A program made the position numbers and the translations under genes. From contig CM059622.1 in NCBI GenBank assembly GCA_030435675.1, positions 15,376,001 through 15,440,000 of the forward strand: 64,000 nt of DNA, read 5' to 3'. This document shows positions 54,118 through 64,000 of the stretch, piece by piece. The stretch comes from Steinernema hermaphroditum (taxonomy: Eukaryota; Nematoda; Chromadorea; Rhabditida; Steinernematidae). A model generated the notes under the pieces. That model made no database searches and was not told where the DNA came from. It was given only the letters and a program-made list of their open reading frames with translations. Each line of letters opens with the position of its first letter. Within the stretch, counting starts at the first letter, position 1.

Positions 54118-56746
54118 ATGTTGACATGGATTCGAACGTTCTTTCCCACAATTTGCATCTTCGCTGTCCCGATAGCGTTGTCTCCTATTCTCTTTCTGGG
54201 CTCCAAGGTAACTCTGACCAACGGGCAAATGAACACTGACTATTTCAGGAATCGTCATGCGTGTTCTGCATCGCCATGCTGACTTGCTACTGGCTGACCG
54301 AAGTCGTTCCGCTGTCAATCACGTCTCTTCTCCCGATGCTTCTCTTCCCCGTGCTGGGAATCATGTCAGCGAAGGATACCGCACAGCAGTATTTGAAGGT
54401 GCGTATTTCGAGCGTCTCTGTCTCGGGGACCCTCGCTGACTCTAATCTGGATGAGCCAACACACGTCCACCAATCCTTAAAAACAATAAAGAGGGGTCGC
54501 ACTCCAAATCAGACAGTCTGTCTGCACAATCCGCGGTCGAGACTCTTGGATGGAGTCGGTCAGACAGCATTGTAGCCGTTTCCTAGACTGAATTACGGTA
54601 GCAGCTTGCTTCCTTCAGGACACCTCTATGCTCCTCATAATCACCTTGATCGGAGCGATCGCCGTCGAAGAGTGTCAACTTCATCGTCGAATCGCTCTGA
54701 ATGTCCTTGCGAGAACCGGTGGTCGATTCCATTGGTAGGATTTCTGCCCTGATTCCAATCGATGACAAAGGCACTTTAGGACTCTATTGGCCTTCGCTGG
54801 CGCTACCGCTTTTGTGTAACTACTCATGTACAGTAGTCATGCGCATAATGGCGATTTCAGAAGCTTCTGGCTCAGCGACACGGCTTCGACGGCCCTCATG
54901 CTTCCCATCGCCATCGCCGCCCTGGAGGCGATGGAACTGGGCGAAGAGGAGCACGGCCTTAAGTGTTTTGATTCACAAACAGAGTCTGTCCACAGGTCTA
55001 GACCTTCAGCACAGAATTAATACTTTCAGTGTCACCGATATCCACTTCGAGTACCCGGAGGACCGTGCCACTCACATTCGAAGCCTGTCACGTCGGAATC
55101 AGGGCATCTGGAAATGCCTCGTGCTCGTCTGCTCTCACGCATCCCTAATCGGTGGCACAGCAATCATTACGTCCACGGCGCCGAACCTCATCTTCAAGGA
55201 CGTGATTGAGAGTCGCTACCACGAACACGGCGTCAAGATCACCTACATGACATGGATGGCCTTCGCCTTTCCGCCCCTCGTTGGCTACCTCCTCGCGTCG
55301 TGGGTGGTCCTCCAGATATCTTTTCTGGGGCCGAGGAGCATCTTGGCGATCTTCTGTCGACCAAGCGCCGAGGAGGCCGAGAAGACGGCAAAGATGCAGA
55401 AGGCGATCCGGAAGCTCTGGAAGGCACTCGGGCCGATGACGTGAGTTGTGGGTTACGGTAGAGGCGGAGATCTATAGATGAGACTGCTAAGCGCCTGTGC
55501 TGCGGTATCTTAACACTAGCTTAAGAAGATTGTGTTACGGTCCGTTCACACTCTGTGTGTGGTCCCGCGGCGTTCCGATATGAGTGCGAAAACCATAGTG
55601 ACTCTAGCAATGTTTATAGACGGGTTATGGTATCCTCGGAAACTCTGGAAGGCACTCGGGCCGGTAACGTGGGTTACGGTAGGGGGTGGCGGATGCGATG
55701 ATCGGCGTCTATAGATGGCACTGATAATACTGTGCTTGGATTACGGTATCTGAAGGACTTAAGAAGATTGTCTTACGGTCCGATACCTCACAAGCGGGTT
55801 ACGGTATCTTTTCAGATTCGCCGAAAAATCGGTCCTCTCCCTTTACGCGGTGATGATCTTCGCCTGGATGTTCCGTGATCCGGGGTTCATGCCAGGGTGG
55901 TCGTCCCTTCTTGACCCTGAGCGAAGGTAGTACTGTAGCTACCGTAACCATTTACGTCTTTCTAGAACGCTGATTAGTGACTCATGCGTTGGCATCCTCG
56001 TCGTCTTCGCCTTCTTCTCCTGGCCCCGAGAACGTCCCGACATTCTGTGTTGGAGAACCGGTAAGGCGTCCGAAACGGTTACGGTAGTCTTCAGATTCCT
56101 CTAAGCCGCCGACGAGCCGAAAGGCGCTCCTCACGTGGGACAGCGTGCACCGCAAGCTGCCCTGGTCGGTGGTGTTCCTCATCGGCGCCGGCTTCGCCAT
56201 CTCCCAGGGCGTTCAGAAGAGCGGCCTGAGCCGAGCGATGACCTGTGTCGTCATCGACACCCTCAGGGGCTCGACGCCGGCGGAGATGCAGACGCTCCTC
56301 ACCACGGCGATCACCTTCTTCACCGAGACGATGAGCAACGGCGCCACCGCCTCCATATTTATCCCCATCGCCCTCAACATCGCCGAGACGCTCCGTCTCC
56401 ACCCCTTCTACCTCGCCATCCCCGCCGCTATAGCGCCGTCCTTCGCCTTCATGTTACCAATGGCTACTCCGCCAAACGGTGGGCCAGACCCTAGCGAGAC
56501 ATTGCTATCTATGTCTGTTTGCAGCTATTGTCTACGAGACGGGCACCTTGAGAATGTGGGAAATGGTAATTCTGATCATATTTCAAGGAGATATTCACAG
56601 TGGTTCAGGCGATGACCGGAGTGTTTCTCAATTTCCTGTGCATCGGGGTTACAGTACTCAACATGAACACCTGGGCCTACTGGTTCTTCGACATGGGCCA
56701 GTTTCCGGAGGGAATACAGCTGGGAAACGGGACGGATACCTGCTGA
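54118..56746 (+). CDS. SLC13 sodium-coupled di/tricarboxylate transporter
   Basis: Eleven exons (54118-54207, 54249-54398, 54619-54734, 54780-54815, 54861-54962, 55030-55440, 55816-55926, 55966-56060, 56095-56478, 56525-56565, 56609-56746) join in frame to 557 residues. Landmarks are CYWLTEVVPLSITSLLP, the first S-N-T-like site FWLSDTASTALMLPI, GGTAIITSTAPNL, FRDPGFMPGW, LPWSVVFLIGAGFAISQG, the second substrate loop ETMSNGATASIFIP, and PSFAFMLPMATPPN just before AIVYETG. These are the two inverted repeats of the DASS fold, which moves succinate or citrate with sodium at the plasma membrane (nac genes in C. elegans). The first site has SDTA where SNTA is usual. Ends 215 bp from the 3' end of UBR-1. 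Confidence 0.88.
55410..55815. repeat. duplicated exon-intron boundary inside SLC13 intron 6
   Basis: The end of exon 6 with its donor (CTCTGGAAGGCACTCGGGCCG then ACGTGAG, 55415-55445) and about 100 bp of intron recur at 55638-55790 (CTCTGGAAGGCACTCGGGCC, TTACGGTAG, CTATAGATG, CTTAAGAAGATTGT). TTACGGTA-type octamers appear repeatedly in introns of this gene. Confidence 0.8.
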
Positions 56747-56960
56747 ACCAATTTGTAATATAATAAACCAAATCATAACAACAATCATTTATCATCTCTG
56801 CATCTTTGTCCAACATCCGAAAAGACTATGTACATCAACGATCGGCACAACTCTACGAAATATCCAAAATACAATCTAGGCGAATCGTGAAAACAGAAGG
56901 AATCGAATGACCCAGACAAATGACGAGTATAAATATCGAGATAGAGAGAATCAACGCTGC

Positions 56961-59480
56961 TTAGAAGTGTTGCCACTCCATGGTCACATACCGGTAATTG
57001 ATGTCGTACTGGGAAACAACTTCTTCTGTTATCCGCTGATGGAGCCAGAGCTGCTGAATCTTCGCATAGAGTTCTTTGTTCAGATGCAGCGGATTGCCTC
57101 TTCTGCAAGGAAACACGTTAGTTATGCAATAGTAGCATAGTTCAACTTACCTAAAGCCCTGGTCCGTTTCGCCGAACTCATCTACGTAGGGAGCCGGCTT
57201 GAGCATTCCACGCGATCTGTTAGCCAAAATCAGCAGTTGACTGTCGCGAAGACGCAGGAAGATGCCTCCCGAACCCGAGCACTGCTTCGTGTGGAACGTG
57301 CATGCTCCAACAGCTTCTTTGCCGATCGTCTGCTGGCAGCAATAGCTCTGGGAACAGAGAATCGCTCCACACACTAAGCACATGGTGGGCACTGAGGTCG
57401 CCAGCTCTTCAACGCGAACAGAAGGGCATCTGAAACACAGAGTTCAGCACCAACTTCACACAGTTCCACTCACTTATAGTTAACAGCCAAATTAACAACA
57501 TCCGTAATATCAGCAGGTAAATCGATTAGTCGATTGAGGCGTATGGGAAGTTGCACGGGACGTGCCAGTTGCCGATCCACTTGAGGATAGTACTTGCCCC
57601 AGCTAAACACAGAAGTTATGTTGTGAAGTCACAACATCGTAACTCACTTTGCAAACAATCGTTCAACAAATTGTCCATCGATGAGATCTATGAAGTGATG
57701 AGAAAGGCCCATATAGCGAAGAAGCGGCTCGAACTCGTCGAGGGATGGATCTTTCAGCGCTTCTGGTGGCGGAATCAACGTGATCGAGTTGTAGAGAATG
57801 GCGATCGGACGGAGGAATTCAACAATTGCCTCGTGAAGCAGCTAAAAGTCGAATCATTCGGATCAGGTCAGAAGTATTAAAATCACGAACAATTCTCAAA
57901 CGACGTGCATCTCGAAGTTCTTCTCCTGGACACGCCAAACGGTACAGCTCGCTGATTCGCGCGTTCAGTGCCCTGTCGGTGTCCGATTCTTCACTAAAAT
58001 TGTGCTCTGCTTCGCCATCCTTGAAGCCGGCCATCACTTGACATATATGAGCGAGCAGAGTAAGACGTAAGGCGTAAAGTTCATCCAAACTGCCATTGGC
58101 GATCTTCTGCATGTTATCCTGCCGGTTATGGGTATGGAGCACCTGACGGCCATCAAGCCAGCTGTAGCCAATCGTCATCATAAGCTCCACCGCCAGAGAC
58201 AACATATCAACATGGTGGACGCTGACATTAGTCTTCAGTTGGTTCATCAACGTATCCGAAACCGACGGGGGAGGCGCAAACGGTGACGTCTAAAAGACGC
58301 TGATAAGATAACTCTCAGAATTAATCGTACAATTCCCCTGTGGATACCACTTCCGCTTCCACTAGAAGCCGTCGAGTGGGGCGGCGACTGCGGAGAAGTG
58401 GGCGAATATGGAGGCACATCCATAGCATCGTAGCTCAAGTTGAATGAAACGGTAGCCGGATTCTCAGCAACAGTCGTCGGGTACACAGGGCCATTCCACG
58501 AAGCCAAACTATGGTCATACTTATCGGGCACGGCCAACAGAGGAACAAAGGCCCTAGAGACCACGAGGCGGAGGAATGCGGTTCGGCAGTTGAAGGGCGC
58601 CAGAACAGCGAGACGGGACACCGCGTTCAAGCAGTCCCTTTGCCGGGTGTTGAAGGCGCCGAACAGAGGCTTGCTCTCCTCTCGCAGGATAACCGAGAGC
58701 TCCCGGAGCACAAAAGTTGTTCCGGCGATGGCAGTGGCAAACTCGAGGTAGTTCTTATGATTGTCGGTCACTTGGTGGGAGGTTTGCACAGCGGGTAGAT
58801 TTTTGATGAAGGCTTTGATCATGTCCCAATACGCAAAGTTATTCGGCACACTGAAATAAGAATTTTAGAGTCAAGGGCAACAAATGGTGACGCACTTGTC
58901 TTTGGGAAGCTTGGTGGGCAGCATACACTTGATCTTATTGAAGAGATTCGAAGGCAGCGAGAGAATGTTAGCAGTCGAATCCGCCCGCGAAGGACCCGAA
59001 GTGACCTAAACGACTAACTCATACACGCATATCAAAACAAGCTTCTTACCGAAGCAGAATCAGCCATATCAACGTCATTGATCGAAAGGGAATTAGCCCG
59101 ACCACCGGCTTCACCAGCGCTTCCCTCTCCAAGTACCATCTCCACAGTGCTAATGACGGCGGCATCCGCACGAGCAGCTGCTGCAGGATCACCTTCGCTC
59201 ATGAGAAGGGAGAGTGTCGAAGCACTGGGGACGGAGGTTGACAACACTGACTGCTCCGCCAGCGATGAAACCTTCTGCTCGCGATTCTCACTCTTAACCA
59301 GGTCCAGAAGAGAGCGCTCTGAGTGCGAACGCTTTCGGGAGTGCGACTTTACGGGTTTATGAGGTGTGGGCAAGCCACCGATGGCGGTGATGGGCTTTGT
59401 GATCAGGTCAGCGATGTTGGTTAACCAGTCTTCGAAGCTTTCATGGCTTTCGGGGCGATCTTGCGAGAAGCTAAAGGAAT

Positions 59481-59519
<39 letters not shown>

Positions 59520-62500
59520 TTAAGGCATTTACAAACCCTTTGAGCTTAAGAAGTTTGAGTGCTGGCATCAGCGGAATCGCGCAGTTACTGAGTCGTTTGC
59601 ACAATGGGCACTGGTACTCGCGTTCCTCGATGTCGATCATGCGCTGGTTGACAGCCATTTGGTTTCGCGGTCGATTGCGTTCGCGAGCGAACAAGCTCTC
59701 CGTATGCGTGATGTAGCAATCATAGTGCATCGTGTGCGCACAAGTGGACATGTCCAGACCACGATCCATGGTGATGGGCACAAACACCGGACCGTAGTTA
59801 GGTAAAGGAGCATGTCCGCGTTGGTTGAACAGAGCCGACCTAAAGGCAACACATAGAGACGATCATAGGTCACACACAAATTACTCTTGCACGTAAGCAG
59901 CACAGACAATCGGCTTGGATGTATCGTTCATCTCCTCTTCTTCTTGGCACAACATGCATCGGGCTCTTCTCGGGGTAATATGCTCGATTTCGGTTTTCTC
60001 TGGTCCACAGCATACGGGGAACTTGTTATCTTCGGAGATTTTGCTGTACTCGATGTCATCATCTCGGAACGAAACGCTCTTTTTGGAACGTGACTTCTCG
60101 GCTCCATTTTCCGCCGCGATCTCCTTGTGCTGGTTCATGAACGTTTTCGCCATTCTGTTCATCTGGCCCATGGCGTTGGCCCTCATCTTCGCGGCTAGCG
60201 CAGCGCGTCGGCGCGCCTTGTCCGCGACTCCCGAATCCACTTTATCCGTGGAAACCGTTTCCGTTTTCTCGTCCACTTCCATAGCGCCATTTCGACGTTT
60301 CTCAAGTTCGTCGAACTTCTACACATATGAAAGATTATCATCTGCTAGAAAGCACAAGACAAACCTTGATATTCCACATAAGCAGGTTGGTGTGCGAATG
60401 AGATTCTTGTTTTCCAACAAGTTTCTGCAGGGCTTCACGAATGCCTTCTTCTTTGGCTACCGTCAAAAAGTCGAAGGGTTCCGCGTCAGGAGTGTTCATG
60501 CTGCGCTCTTGCTCGTTCAAGCCCATTCCCAGGACGAACAGCACTCTGTGGAATAGTCCATCGCTGCTGAAGCGATTCCTCTTCGAATGACGATCGAGGG
60601 ACAGCTTCAAAACCCTCATCAGCAGAGGAGACTTCAACAGATGGGGAATCGATGTAAAGAAGGGTGCGAACGTGGGAGGCATTGGTGGAGGGCAAGCCGC
60701 GATCTCCAGTGGCTCCTTGGCACGTTCTTTCTGCTGATGCTGCTCTGCGGCACTAATGTCCGAACGCGAGTAATGGTAGTAGAAAGCGTTGTACCGCTTC
60801 TTCAGCTCTTTCTTGAGAGTGAACACACCAGCTGAGCTCTGGGAAGGCTTGAAAAAGTCGCCCACTTCCATCACAGCTTGCTCAAGCACGATATTGTCAC
60901 TCAAAGGATCGTCAGGAATGACCTGGAATAAGGGAAATTCCAGATGGCGTTGACGGAAATTTGCAATTAAGACCTACAAAGAATCCATAAGGTGTTACTC
61001 AGAACACTTCTAAGAACTCAGTGCACGGTGTTACGTGTAAACAATCCTTACCTTATCGATCTTGCTGAACTGCATTGGTCCAGCACAAAGCAGATGAATA
61101 ATTTCGTGTTTGAGCATTTCCTTCCGCGACGTCAGTCCAACTCCAGGACCGTAACGTTCCATGCAGATAATAATCAGCAGGTGAAGAAACTCTTCAGCCA
61201 TGGTCACCACGATCTTACTCGACTCCTCAACCGTGATTGTGGGAGCCTGTGGAACTGGCGGCACCGCGGGAGTAATGTTAGCACGGATATGGGTTCCGGT
61301 GTTGGTCCCAAAGTTCACAACGATCATGGGGCGGTTAGTTTCTTCAGTAGGGGGTGCCGCTCGGGCTGTCGGAGTTGCCGGTGCACTTTGTTCTTCTGAG
61401 GCAGTGGGATCTGCCCAGCGCGTCAATCCGAATCGGTCGATGAGACGAATCAAGAACGTTTCGGGCTCTGTCAGAGAAGCGCCGACTTGGAGCGCAAGAA
61501 TGTCCCGATCGAACATCTCGCTTCTGCACAGCGGCGAGAAGTAGTTGTGGATCTGATTGACGAGGGAGAATCCGTTGCGTCTCCACAAATTCGCTGCCGT
61601 TTGTGCGGACAGCACCATGACCCTAGAAGAACACCGTCAAAAGGGAAGGTGTATTTGCAAGTGTACCTCAAAGACATCTCCATCATCATAGCGCGTTTTC
61701 CTTTAAGGTTTATGGTGGCGTCATCCTGATCGGTTTCCATCGATGCACCGTCATCGCACTCCGCGTTCTCCACGACCACGTGGCTGAGGACGTCCGGTGC
61801 AGCACCGAACAAACCTGAGAGAAGGCGCCACAAGGACTGATGGATGGAGATGACTCCTTTTGTCACATCAAATTCATAGGAGTGCGCACGATACTCGTAC
61901 AATGAAAGTTCACGCTTTTTCGAGAATTCGGCGTGCCTTCGAGCTATCGGCTCAACGCGCTTCATAACGAGGTTGAATACAGTTCGATGAACCGCAGCCT
62001 AAAATTAATCGTTTCAGTATTCATGTCCATCGTGATTCACATACATCAGCGCACGCCCAAGCGAGAATCAACGAAGTAGCTTCTTGGACGCGGATCTGGA
62101 TGTTGAAGCCCGTTTCCCATTCACTTTCGAAGAGCTGATGTTCTACGCTTTGGCGCCGCACTTCGTCCATTCCTTGCATCATGGCAAGGAAGTCCACAAA
62201 CAGGGTAACTCCAGAGACGAACCCTTTGCGAAGTGCATCGGTCCATTCGTTCTTTTTCGGCACGCATGTGAGAAGATATTCGGCGTCTTTGAGAATAAAC
62301 AGTGCTCGTTTCAGTACAGCAGGGAATCCAAAGCTGGTGAAGTCGAGATGTTGAATATCAGGGTTGAACTGTGACACTGAAACGAAAGAGGGCAATAGCG
62401 AATTTTTGATGAAATGTGATGAAATGCACCTTTCACGTAGCCTCTACAGTGCTCGATGAGAACTTCAAACACCGTCTTGAGCGCGTCGTCAACAGAGATG

Positions 62501-64000
62501 AGTTCACGAGCAACAGTAGTCACCGTGAAGAACTGCACGGTCATGGCAACTATGGACACCCCGTGGTCATGATCGTCATCTATGTAATCGTTATAGAGTT
62601 GTTTGTAAAGCTTGATGAATTGCTTCGAAAACAACTTCTTCTGTTCGATGTCCATGAGAACCGTAGCCATCAGCATCTGGTGAAAGTTGAGGCGAGCGGC
62701 TGAAAAGAGAGCTTACTAGTGTGTTTAAACACTTGTGTACCTTTCCACAAACGTCTATCCTTAGTCATCATCTTAACAACTAAGCTGACACGATCCATGT
62801 CAGAACTGCTTGACGATTCGGGAGTGTTGCCTCGTGACGATGACGAAGAGGACACAATCGTCAAATCGCTCAACTGTTCACTCTCGGCCATCGCATCTGG
62901 GGAGTTGATCAAGACGTAATCCTCGGAGTCATCTCTCTTTTTCCTTCTCTTTTTCCGGCTTTCTTGAGAATTTGGACTTAAAAGAAGTTCGTTTGAATCG
63001 TCGACGACTGTATGGAGCAGAACATTTCCTATGATCTCAGCTAGTGGAGCTAAAGAAGGGATTGTTTACGAGAAGTGCTGTAGACCCTGTGCTTACGGAA
63101 ATTGCTTATTTGACGCGTCAGCCAACTTATCAGTCGTGACGCATACATTTGATGGGCAACAAGGCTGGAGTCGTAAACTTTGACATCCAAAGGGCCTTTC
63201 TTCTGAGTACGGCGATTAGAATCTTTTTGAGTGCGGCGTTGAATATCGTTCTTCACTCTCTCACAGATTTCTTTCGGACCGGCTTTGACTGACGTTCTGC
63301 CTTCACGGTCCACTAGCGTAGCGAGCAACATCGCTGTGTTTGAATTGCAGTGAATCGCGAGCTCGAGCGCTCTGATGACAGCGTCATAAGTGTGAGTTTC
63401 GTCGTTGAACAGAATAGTTTGATATGGGAGTTCATTGTTAGTGACTTTCTTCAAGAAAAGAGGCAGCGCTTCCGTGTCCTCGTGACATAAACATGCAATA
63501 GCATAGCGCAGGACGATGCGGCACACACGTGTCAGTCGATCCTTGAGAATAAATGGCAATTCGGAGTAGAGACGACTGAAAACGGTGACCTTATAGAGCA
63601 AAGTGCGCAATATGACACTTACAGGTTTTCATCGCCTGGTTGAGGTTCTTTAGTATGTAGGAGACATGCGTAATCCTTCTTCCAGGCTTCCTCGTCACCA
63701 CAGTCGCAATATCCACCGCCTTGTGACGTAAACATCTTGTATTTATGTCTAATATGAGGAGATTTGCGGAAACACTTGTCACAGAGCACGCAAGTGTTGT
63801 CGGACGCGCATTCCCTAAAAACACATCGATGAAAACTGAGCTTGACCGGAGTAACTGACTTGCACGAGTATGTGGCTTCTCCTTTCTTGAATACATGTCC
63901 GCATAACTGACCCGGACGTCGACCCGCAGTATCCAAACCGGCGATTTTGTTTAATACAGTCAGTGAGACCTGACTGTTTTCTAGTTCTACGTTTTGGCCA
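56961..64000 (-). CDS. ubr-1: UBR-1 N-recognin E3 ubiquitin ligase (5' end beyond window)
   Basis: Nineteen exons read right to left: 63860-64000 (partial), 63624-63814, 63097-63575, 62741-63049, 62430-62699, 62047-62376, 61667-61998, 61052-61622, 60365-60973, 59885-60318, 59537-59839, 59050-59470, 58896-59005, 58331-58851, 57891-58289, 57648-57841, 57474-57602, 57151-57429, 56961-57102. About 2,050 residues are present. The UBR box ([36 protein letters not shown]) binds N-terminal Arg/Lys/His. A ClpS-like N-domain ([17 protein letters not shown]) binds bulky hydrophobic N-termini. A basic Lys/Arg cluster follows (about 62950). The RING-H2 is split by long inserts (CMLCQEEEE ... [10 protein letters not shown] ... 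[10 protein letters not shown]), and the end carries the conserved cap ([24 protein letters not shown]). Roughly the first 100 residues lie outside. Confidence 0.93.
59488..59517. repeat. (TA)n microsatellite in a ubr-1 intron
   Basis: About 15 TA units fill most of the 66-bp intron between the 59050-59470 and 59537-59839 exons. Confidence 0.9.

Overview
The window is eukaryotic and reads as a free-living or parasitic nematode. Most introns are about 45-50 bp with GTAAGT/GTATGT donors and TTTCAG acceptors. Two small cuticle collagens carry the nematode N-terminal and Cys-cluster layout, three copies of the nematode telomere hexamer TTAGGC sit at 1854-1871, and several ATGs are preceded by an acceptor-like TTTCAG that suits trans-splicing. 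I cannot name the species; intron size and gene divergence argue against C. elegans itself. All exon joins below were worked out by hand from splice motifs and reading frame, so single boundaries may be off by a base or two.

0-18.6 kb is an accessory region. It starts with a Merlin-like (ISXO2-type) DNA transposon with 150-bp inverted ends and a broken transposase (503-3110). It continues with a locally amplified family of four-membrane-segment proteins (three intact genes and several fragments), mixed with an F-box gene that has a C-terminal membrane tail and a broken copy of it. A 333-bp solo LTR with a 5-bp target duplication, a retrotransposon remnant, several hAT-like or palindromic MITEs and long inverted repeats separate them.

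18.5-32.3 kb holds lineage-specific genes: a 51-residue Gly/His-rich secreted peptide, a well-spliced six-exon membrane/secreted protein, a shortened and rearranged copy of the spliceosomal helicase Brr2, a tail-anchored coiled-coil protein, two cuticle collagens, a three-exon unknown and mitochondrial ribosomal protein S25.

33-42.6 kb holds eight tRNA genes (Leu-CAA with intron, Arg-ACG, Glu-TTC, three Val-AAC, two Ser-AGA), a probable FMRFamide-like neuropeptide precursor, a divergent glutathione S-transferase whose first intron holds a tRNA-bearing inverted duplication, and an L1CAM-like adhesion receptor with the two tRNA-Ser copies in its introns.

45.4-64 kb is conserved and gene dense: ariadne-1 RBR ubiquitin ligase, mitochondrial ribosome recycling factor, Nopp140/NOLC1 (dao-5-like, about 19.5 repeats of 33 residues), H/ACA snoRNP protein NHP2, proteasome beta-4, an SLC13 di/tricarboxylate transporter, and the N-degron ligase UBR-1, which runs off the right edge. 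Themes are nucleolar snoRNP assembly (NOLC1 next to NHP2), mitochondrial translation (mRPS25, RRF) and ubiquitin-proteasome turnover (ARI-1, PBS-4, UBR-1).
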